A model generated the notes under the pieces. The model saw nothing but the letters and a program-made list of their open reading frames with translations. It did not search any database and was not told where the DNA came from. From UBA5109 sp038148755 (GTDB lineage Bacteria > Pseudomonadota > Gammaproteobacteria > Pseudomonadales > Pseudohongiellaceae), in NCBI GenBank assembly GCA_038148755.1, contig JAYQWA010000002.1, forward strand, positions 192,503 through 256,502: 64,000 bases of DNA, in the 5' to 3' direction. Made by a program: the position numbers and the translations under genes. Every line of letters begins with the position of its first letter. Positions within the stretch are counted from its first letter, which is position 1. Positions 54,696 to 62,844 of this stretch are shown piece by piece.

Positions 54696-56834
54696 TTACA
54701 GCAATATTCCACCATAGTTTACAAAGAATGGTGCAAATACCAGACTCAGAATTGCTGACAGTTTAATCAGAATATTCAAAGACGGGCCTGATGTATCTTT
54801 CAGTGGATCACCAACAGTATCACCGACCACGGCCGCTTTATGTTCTTCTGAACCTTTGCCACCCAGATTACCAGCTTCGATATATTTCTTGGCATTATCC
54901 CAGGCACCACCACTGTTAGAAGAAGCAATGGCCAGAACACCACCAGTTACCAGGGAACCTGCCAGAATGCCTGCCACGGCAGGAACGCCAAACAGGAAAC
55001 CGATGACCAGCGGTGTACCCATAATCAATACACCCGGTGCGATCATTTCACGCAAGGCTGCTTTTGTTGAAATGGCAACACACTGACCATATTGAGGGCG
55101 TCCCTGACCTTCCATAATACCTGGAATTTCACGGAACTGACGACGAACCTCTTCAATCATATCGTAAGCTGCTGCACCAACTGACTTCATGGTCATGGCA
55201 GAAAACAGGAAAGGTAATACCGCACCCATGAACAGACTGACAAATACCACTGGATCAAGCAAAGTGATGGATCCGATCAAATCATAGTCAGCACCAAACT
55301 CAGGAATTTCTCTCATTAAATTTTGAGAATGTGTAAGGAAAGCACTAAACAAAGCCAGCGAGGTCAGTATTGCTGCGCCAATGGCAAAGCCTTTACCAAT
55401 AGCGGCCGTTGTATTACCGGCAGAATCCAGAATATCTGTACGGCGACGCACTTCTTTATCCAGTCCCACCATTTCTGCAATACCACCGGCATTATCAGCA
55501 ACCGGACCATAAGCATCGATTGTTAAAGCAATCGCCAGGGTACCTAACATACCCAAAGAAGCTATCGCGATACCGTACATGCCAGCCAGTTCCCATGAGA
55601 TAAAAATAGAAATGGCGATCGCAAGATATGGCAAGACAGTGGATTTATAACCCAGAGCAAGACCAAAAATAATATTGGTTGCAGCACCGGTTTCACAGGA
55701 TTTGGCAATTTCCTGCACGGGCTTATACATGTCCGAAGTATAGTATTCAGTTAAAAGTCCAACAGCCAGGCCAGCAACCAGACCAGACAGGAAACACCAG
55801 TACACACCCATATCAGAATAGGTTTCGCCATTAATTTCAAACTCTCCAGGAATCATCCAGATAGTGAAGAAGAAAATGACTACTGCCATTAATACAGAAG
55901 AAATGATCAATAATTTTTTCAGTGCTGGAGCTACTTGCTCTTCGCTATGCACACGCACCAGCATCTTGGTTACCAGACTGACCGGAATACCTACAGCTGA
56001 AATCATGATTGGATACAGCATGGCATTCAGGTCCATGGAAAAAGCAATGGCCGAAATAACCAGTGCCGCACAGGTACTTTCTGCACAGGAACCAAACAGG
56101 TCAGCTCCCATACCCGCTACATCACCAACGTTATCGCCAACGTTATCAGCAATAACCGCCGGGTTACGCGGATCATCTTCTGGAATACCTTTCTCAACCT
56201 TACCAACCAGGTCAGCACCTACGTCAGCCGCTTTGGTGAAGATACCGCCACCAACACGGGCAAAAAGGGCAATGGAAGATCCGCCCAATCCAAAACCGGC
56301 AATCACTTCCATCAGGACATTATTTTCAACTTCCGGCAACAGGGCTCGCATGACCAGGTAAATAATAATTAAACCTAATGTCGCCAAACCAACCAGAGCG
56401 AAGCCCATCACAGCTCCTGAATTCATGGCAACAACAAAAGCATCAGCAATATTATTACGTGCAGATACTGTCGTACGGGCATTACCGGCAGTGGCTACTT
56501 TCATCCCAATGTAGCCGGAAATGATGGAAATTAATGCACCGAAGAGAAAGGAAATCGCAGTATAAATACCTTCATGGACACCTTCGGTATGTGTGTCATC
56601 AATCAGTACTGCTATGACCAGCGCAAAGGCAACCATAAACACTACAAGATAACGGTACTCCTGCTTCAAAAAGGCCATTGCGCCTTCGGCAATAGCGCCG
56701 TGTATAGCTTTAAGTCGAGTGCTTTCTTCTGCATTAAGCCCCATATCCAAAGGGATACTGTTGACCTTTTTCATATAGTAAAAAGCGATACCAAGACCCA
56801 GCAGGGAAAGGATAAAAATCAGTGCAATTGTCAT
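54696..56834 (-). CDS. hppA: Membrane-bound pyrophosphatase (ion-pumping)
   Basis: Uses PPi hydrolysis to pump H+ or Na+ across the inner membrane. 712 aa, about 16 helices. Active-site motifs: VGGGIFTKAADVGADLVGKV, NVGDNVGDVAGMGADLF, GPVADNAGGIAEM and GDTVGDPLKDTSGPS. The segment GNTTAAIGKG has Ala where potassium-independent enzymes have Lys, so it should be potassium-dependent; pumped ion not determinable by eye. Preceded by a gene-free region of 131 bp. Confidence 0.96.
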   Translation of the reverse strand: MTIALIFILSLLGLGIAFYYMKKVNSIPLDMGLNAEESTRLKAIHGAIAEGAMAFLKQEYRYLVVFMVAFALVIAVLIDDTHTEGVHEGIYTAISFLFGALISIISGYIGMKVATAGNARTTVSARNNIADAFVVAMNSGAVMGFALVGLATLGLIIIYLVMRALLPEVENNVLMEVIAGFGLGGSSIALFARVGGGIFTKAADVGADLVGKVEKGIPEDDPRNPAVIADNVGDNVGDVAGMGADLFGSCAESTCAALVISAIAFSMDLNAMLYPIMISAVGIPVSLVTKMLVRVHSEEQVAPALKKLLIISSVLMAVVIFFFTIWMIPGEFEINGETYSDMGVYWCFLSGLVAGLAVGLLTEYYTSDMYKPVQEIAKSCETGAATNIIFGLALGYKSTVLPYLAIAISIFISWELAGMYGIAIASLGMLGTLAIALTIDAYGPVADNAGGIAEMVGLDKEVRRRTDILDSAGNTTAAIGKGFAIGAAILTSLALFSAFLTHSQNLMREIPEFGADYDLIGSITLLDPVVFVSLFMGAVLPFLFSAMTMKSVGAAAYDMIEEVRRQFREIPGIMEGQGRPQYGQCVAISTKAALREMIAPGVLIMGTPLVIGFLFGVPAVAGILAGSLVTGGVLAIASSNSGGAWDNAKKYIEAGNLGGKGSEEHKAAVVGDTVGDPLKDTSGPSLNILIKLSAILSLVFAPFFVNYGGILL

Positions 56835-56965
56835 CCAGAATTTCTCCGTACGAATGAATTAAAAAATGAGTTAAAAAAAACCCGCGAACTTTACCACAAC
56901 GGGCAGCACAAACAAAGTTAAGTGATGGACAAGTATCGACTAAGTAATGAGGGCTGAAGTATGAA

Positions 56966-57589
56966 TTACTGGGCCTGCAAAGAGGCTGCCTGGGCACGTA
57001 ATTGTTCAAGCCTTGTAGTTAGTTCATCAAGACGTTCCATATCTATGGCTTCCGGCAACATGCCTGACTCAGGGTTAATATCATTGAACTTTTGACTTTC
57101 CTCACTGAGAGCAGCAGTCACTGCTTCTGCTGCTTCCAGTGCTTCATTTAACACCTCGTTGGCAGACTCAACTGTCTGGGTTTGCTCATTAAGTATTTGG
57201 ACCTGTCTGCTTAATTCTTCTATCCGGGCCTGTTGTCTGGCTAAAGTTTCAGCCTGGCTTAACTCTTCTGCTTCTCTGGCAGCCGCCATCCTGGCCTCTG
57301 CGGCCAACCTGCGGGCTTCTTCTGCTTCCAGTTCGCGCTGACGCTCAGCTTCCTGACGGGCAAGCTCTTCTTCCCTTTCCACTCTTGCCATTTCTTCCCT
57401 TTCCAGTCGTGTTATTTCAGCCTGACTTCCGCTTTCTTCTTCTGCTCTTTGAGCTTCTTCCATAACAGGCTGTTCCATCCTTGCTGATCTGGCCGGTTCT
57501 TCCTGATCACGCACAGATTGTTGCACTGTATTGTTAACACAGGCTGCTAGAAATATGGTGAGGGTTAAAAATGCTTGTTTAATTTTCAT
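56966..57589 (-). CDS. Coiled-coil lipoprotein of unknown function
   Basis: Not recognised. 207 aa. Signal peptide KQAFLTLTIFLAAC gives a lipobox LAAC (Cys17). After a short polar linker, residues about 50-150 are a Glu/Arg/Ala-rich, uninterrupted coiled coil (many ERE, EEA, EAE runs), then ESANEVLNEALEAAEAVTAA and a final short coiled coil DELTTRLEQLRAQAASLQAQ. It could be a periplasmic spacer or tether. Divergent from the 435-aa gene. Confidence 0.8.
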   Translation of the reverse strand: MKIKQAFLTLTIFLAACVNNTVQQSVRDQEEPARSARMEQPVMEEAQRAEEESGSQAEITRLEREEMARVEREEELARQEAERQRELEAEEARRLAAEARMAAAREAEELSQAETLARQQARIEELSRQVQILNEQTQTVESANEVLNEALEAAEAVTAALSEESQKFNDINPESGMLPEAIDMERLDELTTRLEQLRAQAASLQAQ

Positions 57590-57715
57590 ACGCTAAAAAC
57601 ATCTAAGAATGTAAGATTGCGATAATACCGCATAAGCACTGTATTAATGAAACTCCATTGATGAAACTTCCGTTGCCAGCTATTCAGAAGAAAACAGGCT
57701 AAGTATACTGTTTAG

Positions 57716-59023
57716 ATGAAGGTTTTTATTTACTCAATTGGCATCCTCTTACTGCTTTTGTTCAGTCTGCCTCTTCTTATCCTGTTTATCGCCCTGGAAG
57801 ATTCAACAAATTTCCCGGTAAACCAGCAGCTTGATCAACAGCAGTTGAGCAGTATTGAAAACATACTGATTGAATATGACCCTCGTTATTGGTTTAACAG
57901 CAGTGATCAATTTATTGAACTGAATGAAGCTGAAAGTAATGCATTGCTACTCTACTTTTCGCAGCAATTAAGCAATAGTAGCCCTGAATGGATAAAAGGC
58001 AGTTCATTACTGGCAGAGCTGAATGCAGAATCAGCGACACTCAATGGAAGTTTTGCCATTAAACCCAGTTTATTTGGATCCTATCTAAACTTTGAGGCCC
58101 GCTTCAAGCATGAAAATAATACTGTATTTTTGCAAAGCCTGCGGTTTGGAGGTATTACAATTCCCGATTTTATAATCCGTCCCCTCTTCAATTACAGCAA
58201 CCAAACTCTCGCCCAAAATAATAATTTTCTGCTCCTCAGCTCCATACTGGATGCAGTCAATGAAATAACAATCAGAGAAAATTATCTTGGGCTCAACGTC
58301 AATTGGGAAGCAGTTGATACCGATTTTATCAGTGAACAGGCCAGACGTCTTTTTATCGATCAGTCTACTCATGACAATCTTGTGACCTATCAGAACCATT
58401 TGAATTCAGTACTTGAAATGCTCCCGCAAGCCAGCAGATCCACCAGCCTGAATACCTTGCTAAACCCACTTTTTAATTACGCCCTGGAAAATGATGGTGA
58501 CCCAATGGAAGAAAACCGGGTAATTTTTTTAATTCTGGTCAGCTATCTATTTGATGAACTGGATATAGAAGATCTGCTGGGCCCTGAAGCAACATCAACG
58601 ACAAGCCGATCTCTGCGTATCACATTGGAAAACAGGGATGACCTGCCACGTCATATGATCGGTTCTGCTGCAATTGCCACCTATGCTGACAGTAATCTGG
58701 CCAATATGCTTTCTATCTATAAAGAAGTACAAGACAGCCGGAGCTACTCCGGTTTTAGTTTTAGCGATATCACCGCCAATCAGATTGGCACGCGCCTTGG
58801 CGAACTGTCTAACAGAAGCCAGCGTGCCGCCTTGCAACTACAGCGCTTTTTCGCCGACGTTGAGTTTGAAACGGATTATATGCCTCTGGTGGGTAGACCA
58901 GATGGTATAAGCGAAGCAGAATTCATTGCCCAGTATGAAAATCGCGATTCGGAGGCCTACTTAAACCGGATGCAAAGCATTGGAAATACCATTGAACAAT
59001 TACCCATTTTCCAGGGGCTATAA
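57716..59023 (+). CDS. Conserved hypothetical envelope protein
   Basis: Function unknown. 435 aa. One N-terminal membrane helix (YSIGILLLLLFSLPLLILF), so probably inner-membrane anchored with a large periplasmic part. Residues about 60-200 are beta-rich (LNGSFAIKPSLFGSYLNFEA), and the C-terminal third has the segment LPRHMIGSAAIATYADSNLA followed by YKEVQDSRSYSGFSFSDI and TRLGELS, which I recall in uncharacterised proteins from other marine gammaproteobacteria. The next gene starts directly after its stop, which suggests linked expression. Confidence 0.8.
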   Translation: MKVFIYSIGILLLLLFSLPLLILFIALEDSTNFPVNQQLDQQQLSSIENILIEYDPRYWFNSSDQFIELNEAESNALLLYFSQQLSNSSPEWIKGSSLLAELNAESATLNGSFAIKPSLFGSYLNFEARFKHENNTVFLQSLRFGGITIPDFIIRPLFNYSNQTLAQNNNFLLLSSILDAVNEITIRENYLGLNVNWEAVDTDFISEQARRLFIDQSTHDNLVTYQNHLNSVLEMLPQASRSTSLNTLLNPLFNYALENDGDPMEENRVIFLILVSYLFDELDIEDLLGPEATSTTSRSLRITLENRDDLPRHMIGSAAIATYADSNLANMLSIYKEVQDSRSYSGFSFSDITANQIGTRLGELSNRSQRAALQLQRFFADVEFETDYMPLVGRPDGISEAEFIAQYENRDSEAYLNRMQSIGNTIEQLPIFQGL

Positions 59024-59383
59024 ATGCAAAATTTAAGCCCGGCACAAATTGCAAAGCTGACTACAGCACTGGAACAACGTTTAGCCGAAATACTGAAGCA
59101 AATAGAACTGGCGACACCTGCCGCTTCCACAGTAACACTGGATCAAAGCAAAGTTGGCAGGCTGTCCCGTATGGATGCCATGCAACAGCAGCATATGGCA
59201 GATTCTACACTGCAGCACAGCAAGCAGCGATTGCAACTGGTCCAGAAAGCCTTAAATAAAATCCGCAATAATGAAGACTATGGCTATTGCGAACTTTGTG
59301 ACGAAGCCATAGCCTTTGCACGCTTGCAGGTAAGCCCGGAAGCCAGACTTTGTCTTAAATGTCAAAGTCAGCAGGAACAATGA
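59024..59383 (+). CDS. TraR/DksA-type zinc-finger protein
   Basis: Small DksA-like protein, possibly acting in the RNA polymerase secondary channel. 119 aa. Residues 1-85 are mainly helical with SRMDAMQQQHMADS, as in short DksA-like proteins; the C4 zinc finger has Cys89, Cys92, Cys110 and Cys113 in YGYCELCDEAI and LCLKC. The DxxDxA acidic tip of true DksA is not evident. GGGG six bases before the ATG lies in the end of the preceding gene. Confidence 0.88.
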   Translation: MQNLSPAQIAKLTTALEQRLAEILKQIELATPAASTVTLDQSKVGRLSRMDAMQQQHMADSTLQHSKQRLQLVQKALNKIRNNEDYGYCELCDEAIAFARLQVSPEARLCLKCQSQQEQ

Positions 59384-59464
59384 GCATTAACTAAAGCACT
59401 GCTTGACTCGCATCTGCAGCAACTGAATAATGAATAAAAATTTTTATCGACCGAGGGGTGGGTA

Positions 59465-60637
59465 ATGTCAGAACAAGATCAAGAAAATAAGAGAAGAGAT
59501 TTATTAAAAGGCGGTATGGTCATGGGCGGTTTCGCCATGACGGGCTCAGTTCCTTTCCTGTCGCAGGCCGCTATGGCTCAGGATGAAGTCCTCGTACCAT
59601 TTACTGACATGCCACCTGATTTCGCTGGCCCGCCTAAAACTGCTGGCGGTGTCTTTTTCCAGAATACTCAGCTGATTGAAGATTTTTATTCGCGTAACGA
59701 AGATCAGTTCTATGTTGTGCAGCACTATGGTCAACCACAACTGGATGGAAATGCTCATCGACTTCGAATCACCGGCATGGTGGATAACCCAATCACCCTG
59801 AGCATGGCTGACATTCGAGGCCGACCAAAAGTTGAAATCGTCGCCGGCTTTGAATGTGGTGGCAACCAACAGGGCATCTACCACGGCCTGGTTGGTAATG
59901 CGTTATGGGGAGGTTGTAGTCTGCGTGATTTGTTGCAGGATGCCGGTATCCAGTATGGCGGTTCTGAAGTGGTTTTCTATGGTGCTGACCGGGGCAAGGA
60001 AACAATTCGTGATACTGAAGTAGAACAAAGTTTTGGCCGTGGTCTAAGTTTTAATGAAGCTATGAACGACGATATCATTCTCGCCTATGAAATGAATGGT
60101 GAGCCCTTGCCCGGCGCTCATGGCTTTCCAATCAGGCTGCTGGTTCCCGGCTGGTACGGCGTGACCAATATTAAATGGCTGGAACAGATACATGTTCAGG
60201 ACAGGCGTTTTTCCGGCCGGTTTCAGGCGCGCGATTATGTCACCTTAAGCCGTCGTAACATCGGAGGCGTCGAACGCTGGGAAGAAAGGCTGGTGACCAA
60301 AATTCAGCTGAAATCTGCCATTACCCGTGTGACCAGACGAGGGAATACCCATAATATTATGGGCTTCGCCCTGAATGATGGTACGCCACTACGGGCCGTG
60401 GAAGTAAAAATTGATGATGGCCCCTGGCAGCGCGCCAACATATTGCCTGGCGCAACCCGTTACTCTTGGAAGCTGTTTAACTTTGCCTGGAATAATGCCA
60501 GCCCCGGAGAACATTCAATTGTTTCACGGGTTATAGACGTTAATGGGCAGGTACAAGCAACTCCGGAAGAACTGCCTGAGAAAATCTCACGCTGGGAGAA
60601 CTATGGTCAATTTACCAGAACTTTGACAATCTCTTAA
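59465..60637 (+). CDS. Tat-exported sulfite-oxidase-like molybdopterin oxidoreductase
   Basis: Periplasmic Mo enzyme of the sulfite oxidase family; sulfite is the likely but unproven substrate. 390 aa. Tat signal ENKRRDLLKGGMVMGGFAM with cleavage after AMA. Molybdopterin domain holds the Mo-ligand Cys in GFECGGNQQGIYHG, then RLLVPGWYGVTNIKWLEQI; a dimerisation domain with FALNDGTPLRAVEVKIDDG follows from about 290. Strong GAGGGGTGGG before the ATG. No cytochrome subunit gene is adjacent; the next sequence is degenerate. Confidence 0.92.
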   Translation: MSEQDQENKRRDLLKGGMVMGGFAMTGSVPFLSQAAMAQDEVLVPFTDMPPDFAGPPKTAGGVFFQNTQLIEDFYSRNEDQFYVVQHYGQPQLDGNAHRLRITGMVDNPITLSMADIRGRPKVEIVAGFECGGNQQGIYHGLVGNALWGGCSLRDLLQDAGIQYGGSEVVFYGADRGKETIRDTEVEQSFGRGLSFNEAMNDDIILAYEMNGEPLPGAHGFPIRLLVPGWYGVTNIKWLEQIHVQDRRFSGRFQARDYVTLSRRNIGGVERWEERLVTKIQLKSAITRVTRRGNTHNIMGFALNDGTPLRAVEVKIDDGPWQRANILPGATRYSWKLFNFAWNNASPGEHSIVSRVIDVNGQVQATPEELPEKISRWENYGQFTRTLTIS

Positions 60638-60656
60638 ACGGGGAAACAAGTTTGAT

Positions 60657-60685
60657 AAAAGGGCTTACTTAGTAAGCCCTTTTTT
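60657..60685 (+). terminator. Intrinsic terminator after the molybdopterin enzyme
   Basis: GGGCTTAC / GTAAGCCC with a 3-base loop, A-run before and six Ts after; canonical for the plus strand. Confidence 0.9.
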
Positions 60686-60718
60686 ATTGCAGTTTCAATA
60701 GGCAGGATACGCAGGAAG

Positions 60719-60850
60719 TCACGCAACTTTATCGAAAAGTAATCTGACCATGTCGGGCTTGGTGTCCACCAGATCTGCCAGCGTATAAGTATTTAAAATA
60801 TCAAACAAAGTAGCTTGCCCATGTTTTAAGGCCTTCTTTTTCTTGATCAT
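60719..60850 (-). CDS. Doubtful 43-aa open frame in decayed region
   Basis: ATG to TGA frame with composition like a real protein (TLFDILNTYTLADLVDTKP) but not recognised and with no ribosome site. It overlaps the 5' edge of the remnant on the other strand, so it is more likely a piece of a broken gene. Confidence 0.25.
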   Translation of the reverse strand: MIKKKKALKHGQATLFDILNTYTLADLVDTKPDMVRLLFDKVA

Positions 60851-60961
60851 GCAGAAGCCGGCATGATGGGGCAGTTATGGGTCGGACCTGCAGATTCCAC
60901 AGACCCCGCACCAGAACAGGATCTTAGCGTGCTGATAGATGTCATGGTGAAAGAAGAGTAA
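60830..60961 (+). pseudogene. 3' remnant of a cupredoxin/multicopper-oxidase-type gene
   Basis: An open stretch of about 43 codons, bounded upstream by an in-frame TAA (60827-60829), encodes LDHAEAGMMGQLWVGP and ends VLIDVMVKEE before TAA. The H-x3-G-M-M pattern is that of the C-terminal type-1 copper site (H-C-H-x3-H-x3-GMM) of multicopper oxidases, with the preceding His-Cys-His lost. No start or upstream part is found. The rest of 60962-61089 contains nothing I can support. Confidence 0.45.
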
Positions 60962-61089
60962 AGCGAAACTGACATCCCATATAACTGCATTCAGGTCGCG
61001 TCCCCGCCTGATACTTCTATACAGCTAAAAATAGGAGTATCATCCGCCCTCTTTTTTACAGCAACACCCAATTGCAATACTTTAGCGTA

Positions 61090-62322
61090 ATGAAGAAGAA
61101 GCAGTTCACAAGTAAGATCTTGCATGCCGACCGTCATGGCCAGCCAGAACATGGTGTCTTACACAAAGCTATTCATACTTCAGTAGCTTATGGTTATGAA
61201 GATGCCAGAGAATTGGCGGAAGTGTTCCAGAACAAACGCCAGGGTTACGCTTATGGCAGGCAAAGCAATCCAACTGTAGAAGCACTTGCCAATAAAATTA
61301 CGTTGATGGAGCAGGGCCTCGCCAGTGTTATTTTTGCAACCGGCATGGCCGCCATTGGATCAACTTTATTATCACTGCTACGTGCAGGCGATCACATCAT
61401 CTCCAGCGCCTTTCTTTTCGGAAATACCAATAGTTTATTTAATACCTTAAGTAACCTGGGTATCGAAATCACTTTCGTTGATGCTACCGATGCTGCAAAT
61501 GTTGAGTCCGCGATAAAACCCAACACTAAACTGGTATTTGTAGAAACTATTGCCAACCCGGTCACCCAGATTGCAGACCTGGCTGTTATCGGAGATTTAT
61601 GCGAAAAACACAAGCTTATTTATTTTGTTGATAACACCATGACCTCGCCCTGCCTGTTTTTGCCGATAGAGGTCAAGGCGAGCCTGATCATCAACGCATT
61701 AACCAAGTATATTGGTGGTCATGGCAATGCCCTGGGCGGCAGCGTAACAGATACCGGCCTTTATGATTGGAGCAACTTCGACAATATCTACGACAATTAC
61801 AAAAACAAGGAAGCTGCACAATGGGGTATCACGCAAATACGAAAAAAAGGCCTGCGTGACTTCGGTGCGGCATTGGCACCTGAAGCCGCTCATCATTTAT
61901 CGGTCGGCTCTGATACTTTAGCCCTGAGAATTGTAAAAGCCTGCGATAATGCACTTGCTATCGCTGAATTATGTGACAAACATCCAAATGTTAAAAACGT
62001 CAGTTACCCTGGCTTGGCAAGTCACCCTCAACATGACAGAGCCCGTGAATTGTTTAAACATTTCGGCGCAATTCTCAGTATAGAGTTGCATGACAATATT
62101 GATTGTTTTGATTTCCTGAACTCGTTGGAGCTGGTTGTTAGTTCCAGTAATTTAGGTGATAACCGTAGCCTGGGTATTCCAGTTGCCCATACCATCTATT
62201 TTGAAATGGGGCCTGAACGCAGAGCCTCAATGGGTGTAGCGGATTCCCTGGTCAGATTTTCAATCGGCATTGAAGAGACAGACGATCTTATCGCCGATTT
62301 TGCTCAGGCACTTGAGGGTTGA
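61090..62322 (+). CDS. Cys/Met-metabolism PLP enzyme (cystathionine gamma-synthase family)
   Basis: PLP-dependent transsulfuration-type enzyme; O-acyl-homoserine sulfhydrylase or cystathionine synthase activity is likely. 410 aa from ATG 61090; a TTG six codons earlier is also in frame, and neither has a clear ribosome site. Motifs: HTSVAYGYEDARELAEVF, YGRQSNPTVEALANKI, FATGMAAIGSTLL, FVDNTMTSPCLF and the PLP-Lys in LTKYIGGHGNALGGS. The stop overlaps the start of a Rieske gene as TGATG. Confidence 0.9.
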   Translation: MKKKQFTSKILHADRHGQPEHGVLHKAIHTSVAYGYEDARELAEVFQNKRQGYAYGRQSNPTVEALANKITLMEQGLASVIFATGMAAIGSTLLSLLRAGDHIISSAFLFGNTNSLFNTLSNLGIEITFVDATDAANVESAIKPNTKLVFVETIANPVTQIADLAVIGDLCEKHKLIYFVDNTMTSPCLFLPIEVKASLIINALTKYIGGHGNALGGSVTDTGLYDWSNFDNIYDNYKNKEAAQWGITQIRKKGLRDFGAALAPEAAHHLSVGSDTLALRIVKACDNALAIAELCDKHPNVKNVSYPGLASHPQHDRARELFKHFGAILSIELHDNIDCFDFLNSLELVVSSSNLGDNRSLGIPVAHTIYFEMGPERRASMGVADSLVRFSIGIEETDDLIADFAQALEG

Positions 62323-62657
62323 TGCTTGTGGAGCTTTGCCAGGTTCAAAGTATTCCGGAAGGAGCTGGCAGAAGTTTTGAGCTTAAGCAGTCAGCACTTT
62401 TTGCAGTAAAAAAACGAGAGCAGATATTTTTATATCGTAACCGCTGTCCTCATATGCATGTCCCGCTTAACTGGGAAACAGATAAATTTTTAAATAACAG
62501 TGGTGATTTGATCCAATGTTCTACGCATGGCGCTCTGTTTAATATTGAAAGTGGTGAATGCCTGCAGGGCCCTTGTCTGGGGCAAAGTCTTCAAAGCATT
62601 GATTACGAAATTAAAGCAGGAAATATTTATATCAACGAAACTGATCTGGAAACATAG
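62322..62657 (+). CDS. Rieske [2Fe-2S] domain protein
   Basis: Small soluble Rieske ferredoxin-type protein. 111 aa. Cluster ligands in NRCPHMHVPLNW and CSTHGALFN; the C-terminal VLxGP-like element is GECLQGPCLG. The ATG overlaps the preceding PLP enzyme's stop and has GAGG four bases upstream, so translation is coupled. Similar proteins sit beside sfsA-dksA in some gammaproteobacteria; sfsA itself is not here. Confidence 0.88.
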   Translation: MLVELCQVQSIPEGAGRSFELKQSALFAVKKREQIFLYRNRCPHMHVPLNWETDKFLNNSGDLIQCSTHGALFNIESGECLQGPCLGQSLQSIDYEIKAGNIYINETDLET

Positions 62658-62844
62658 TAGAAGGCCTGGCTATCAATCAACAAATAGTTTGCTGACTTCG
62701 AATAAATCAGTAGAATGCTCTCCTTTTGAGCATATCGCATATAGTATATTTTTATTGAATCAGATCAGATAGTGGTTAGATAAGAAAGGAAACATTCAGA
62801 ATAAAGATTAATAATATAGCAGTAAGTCAAAAAGAGATAAGCTA

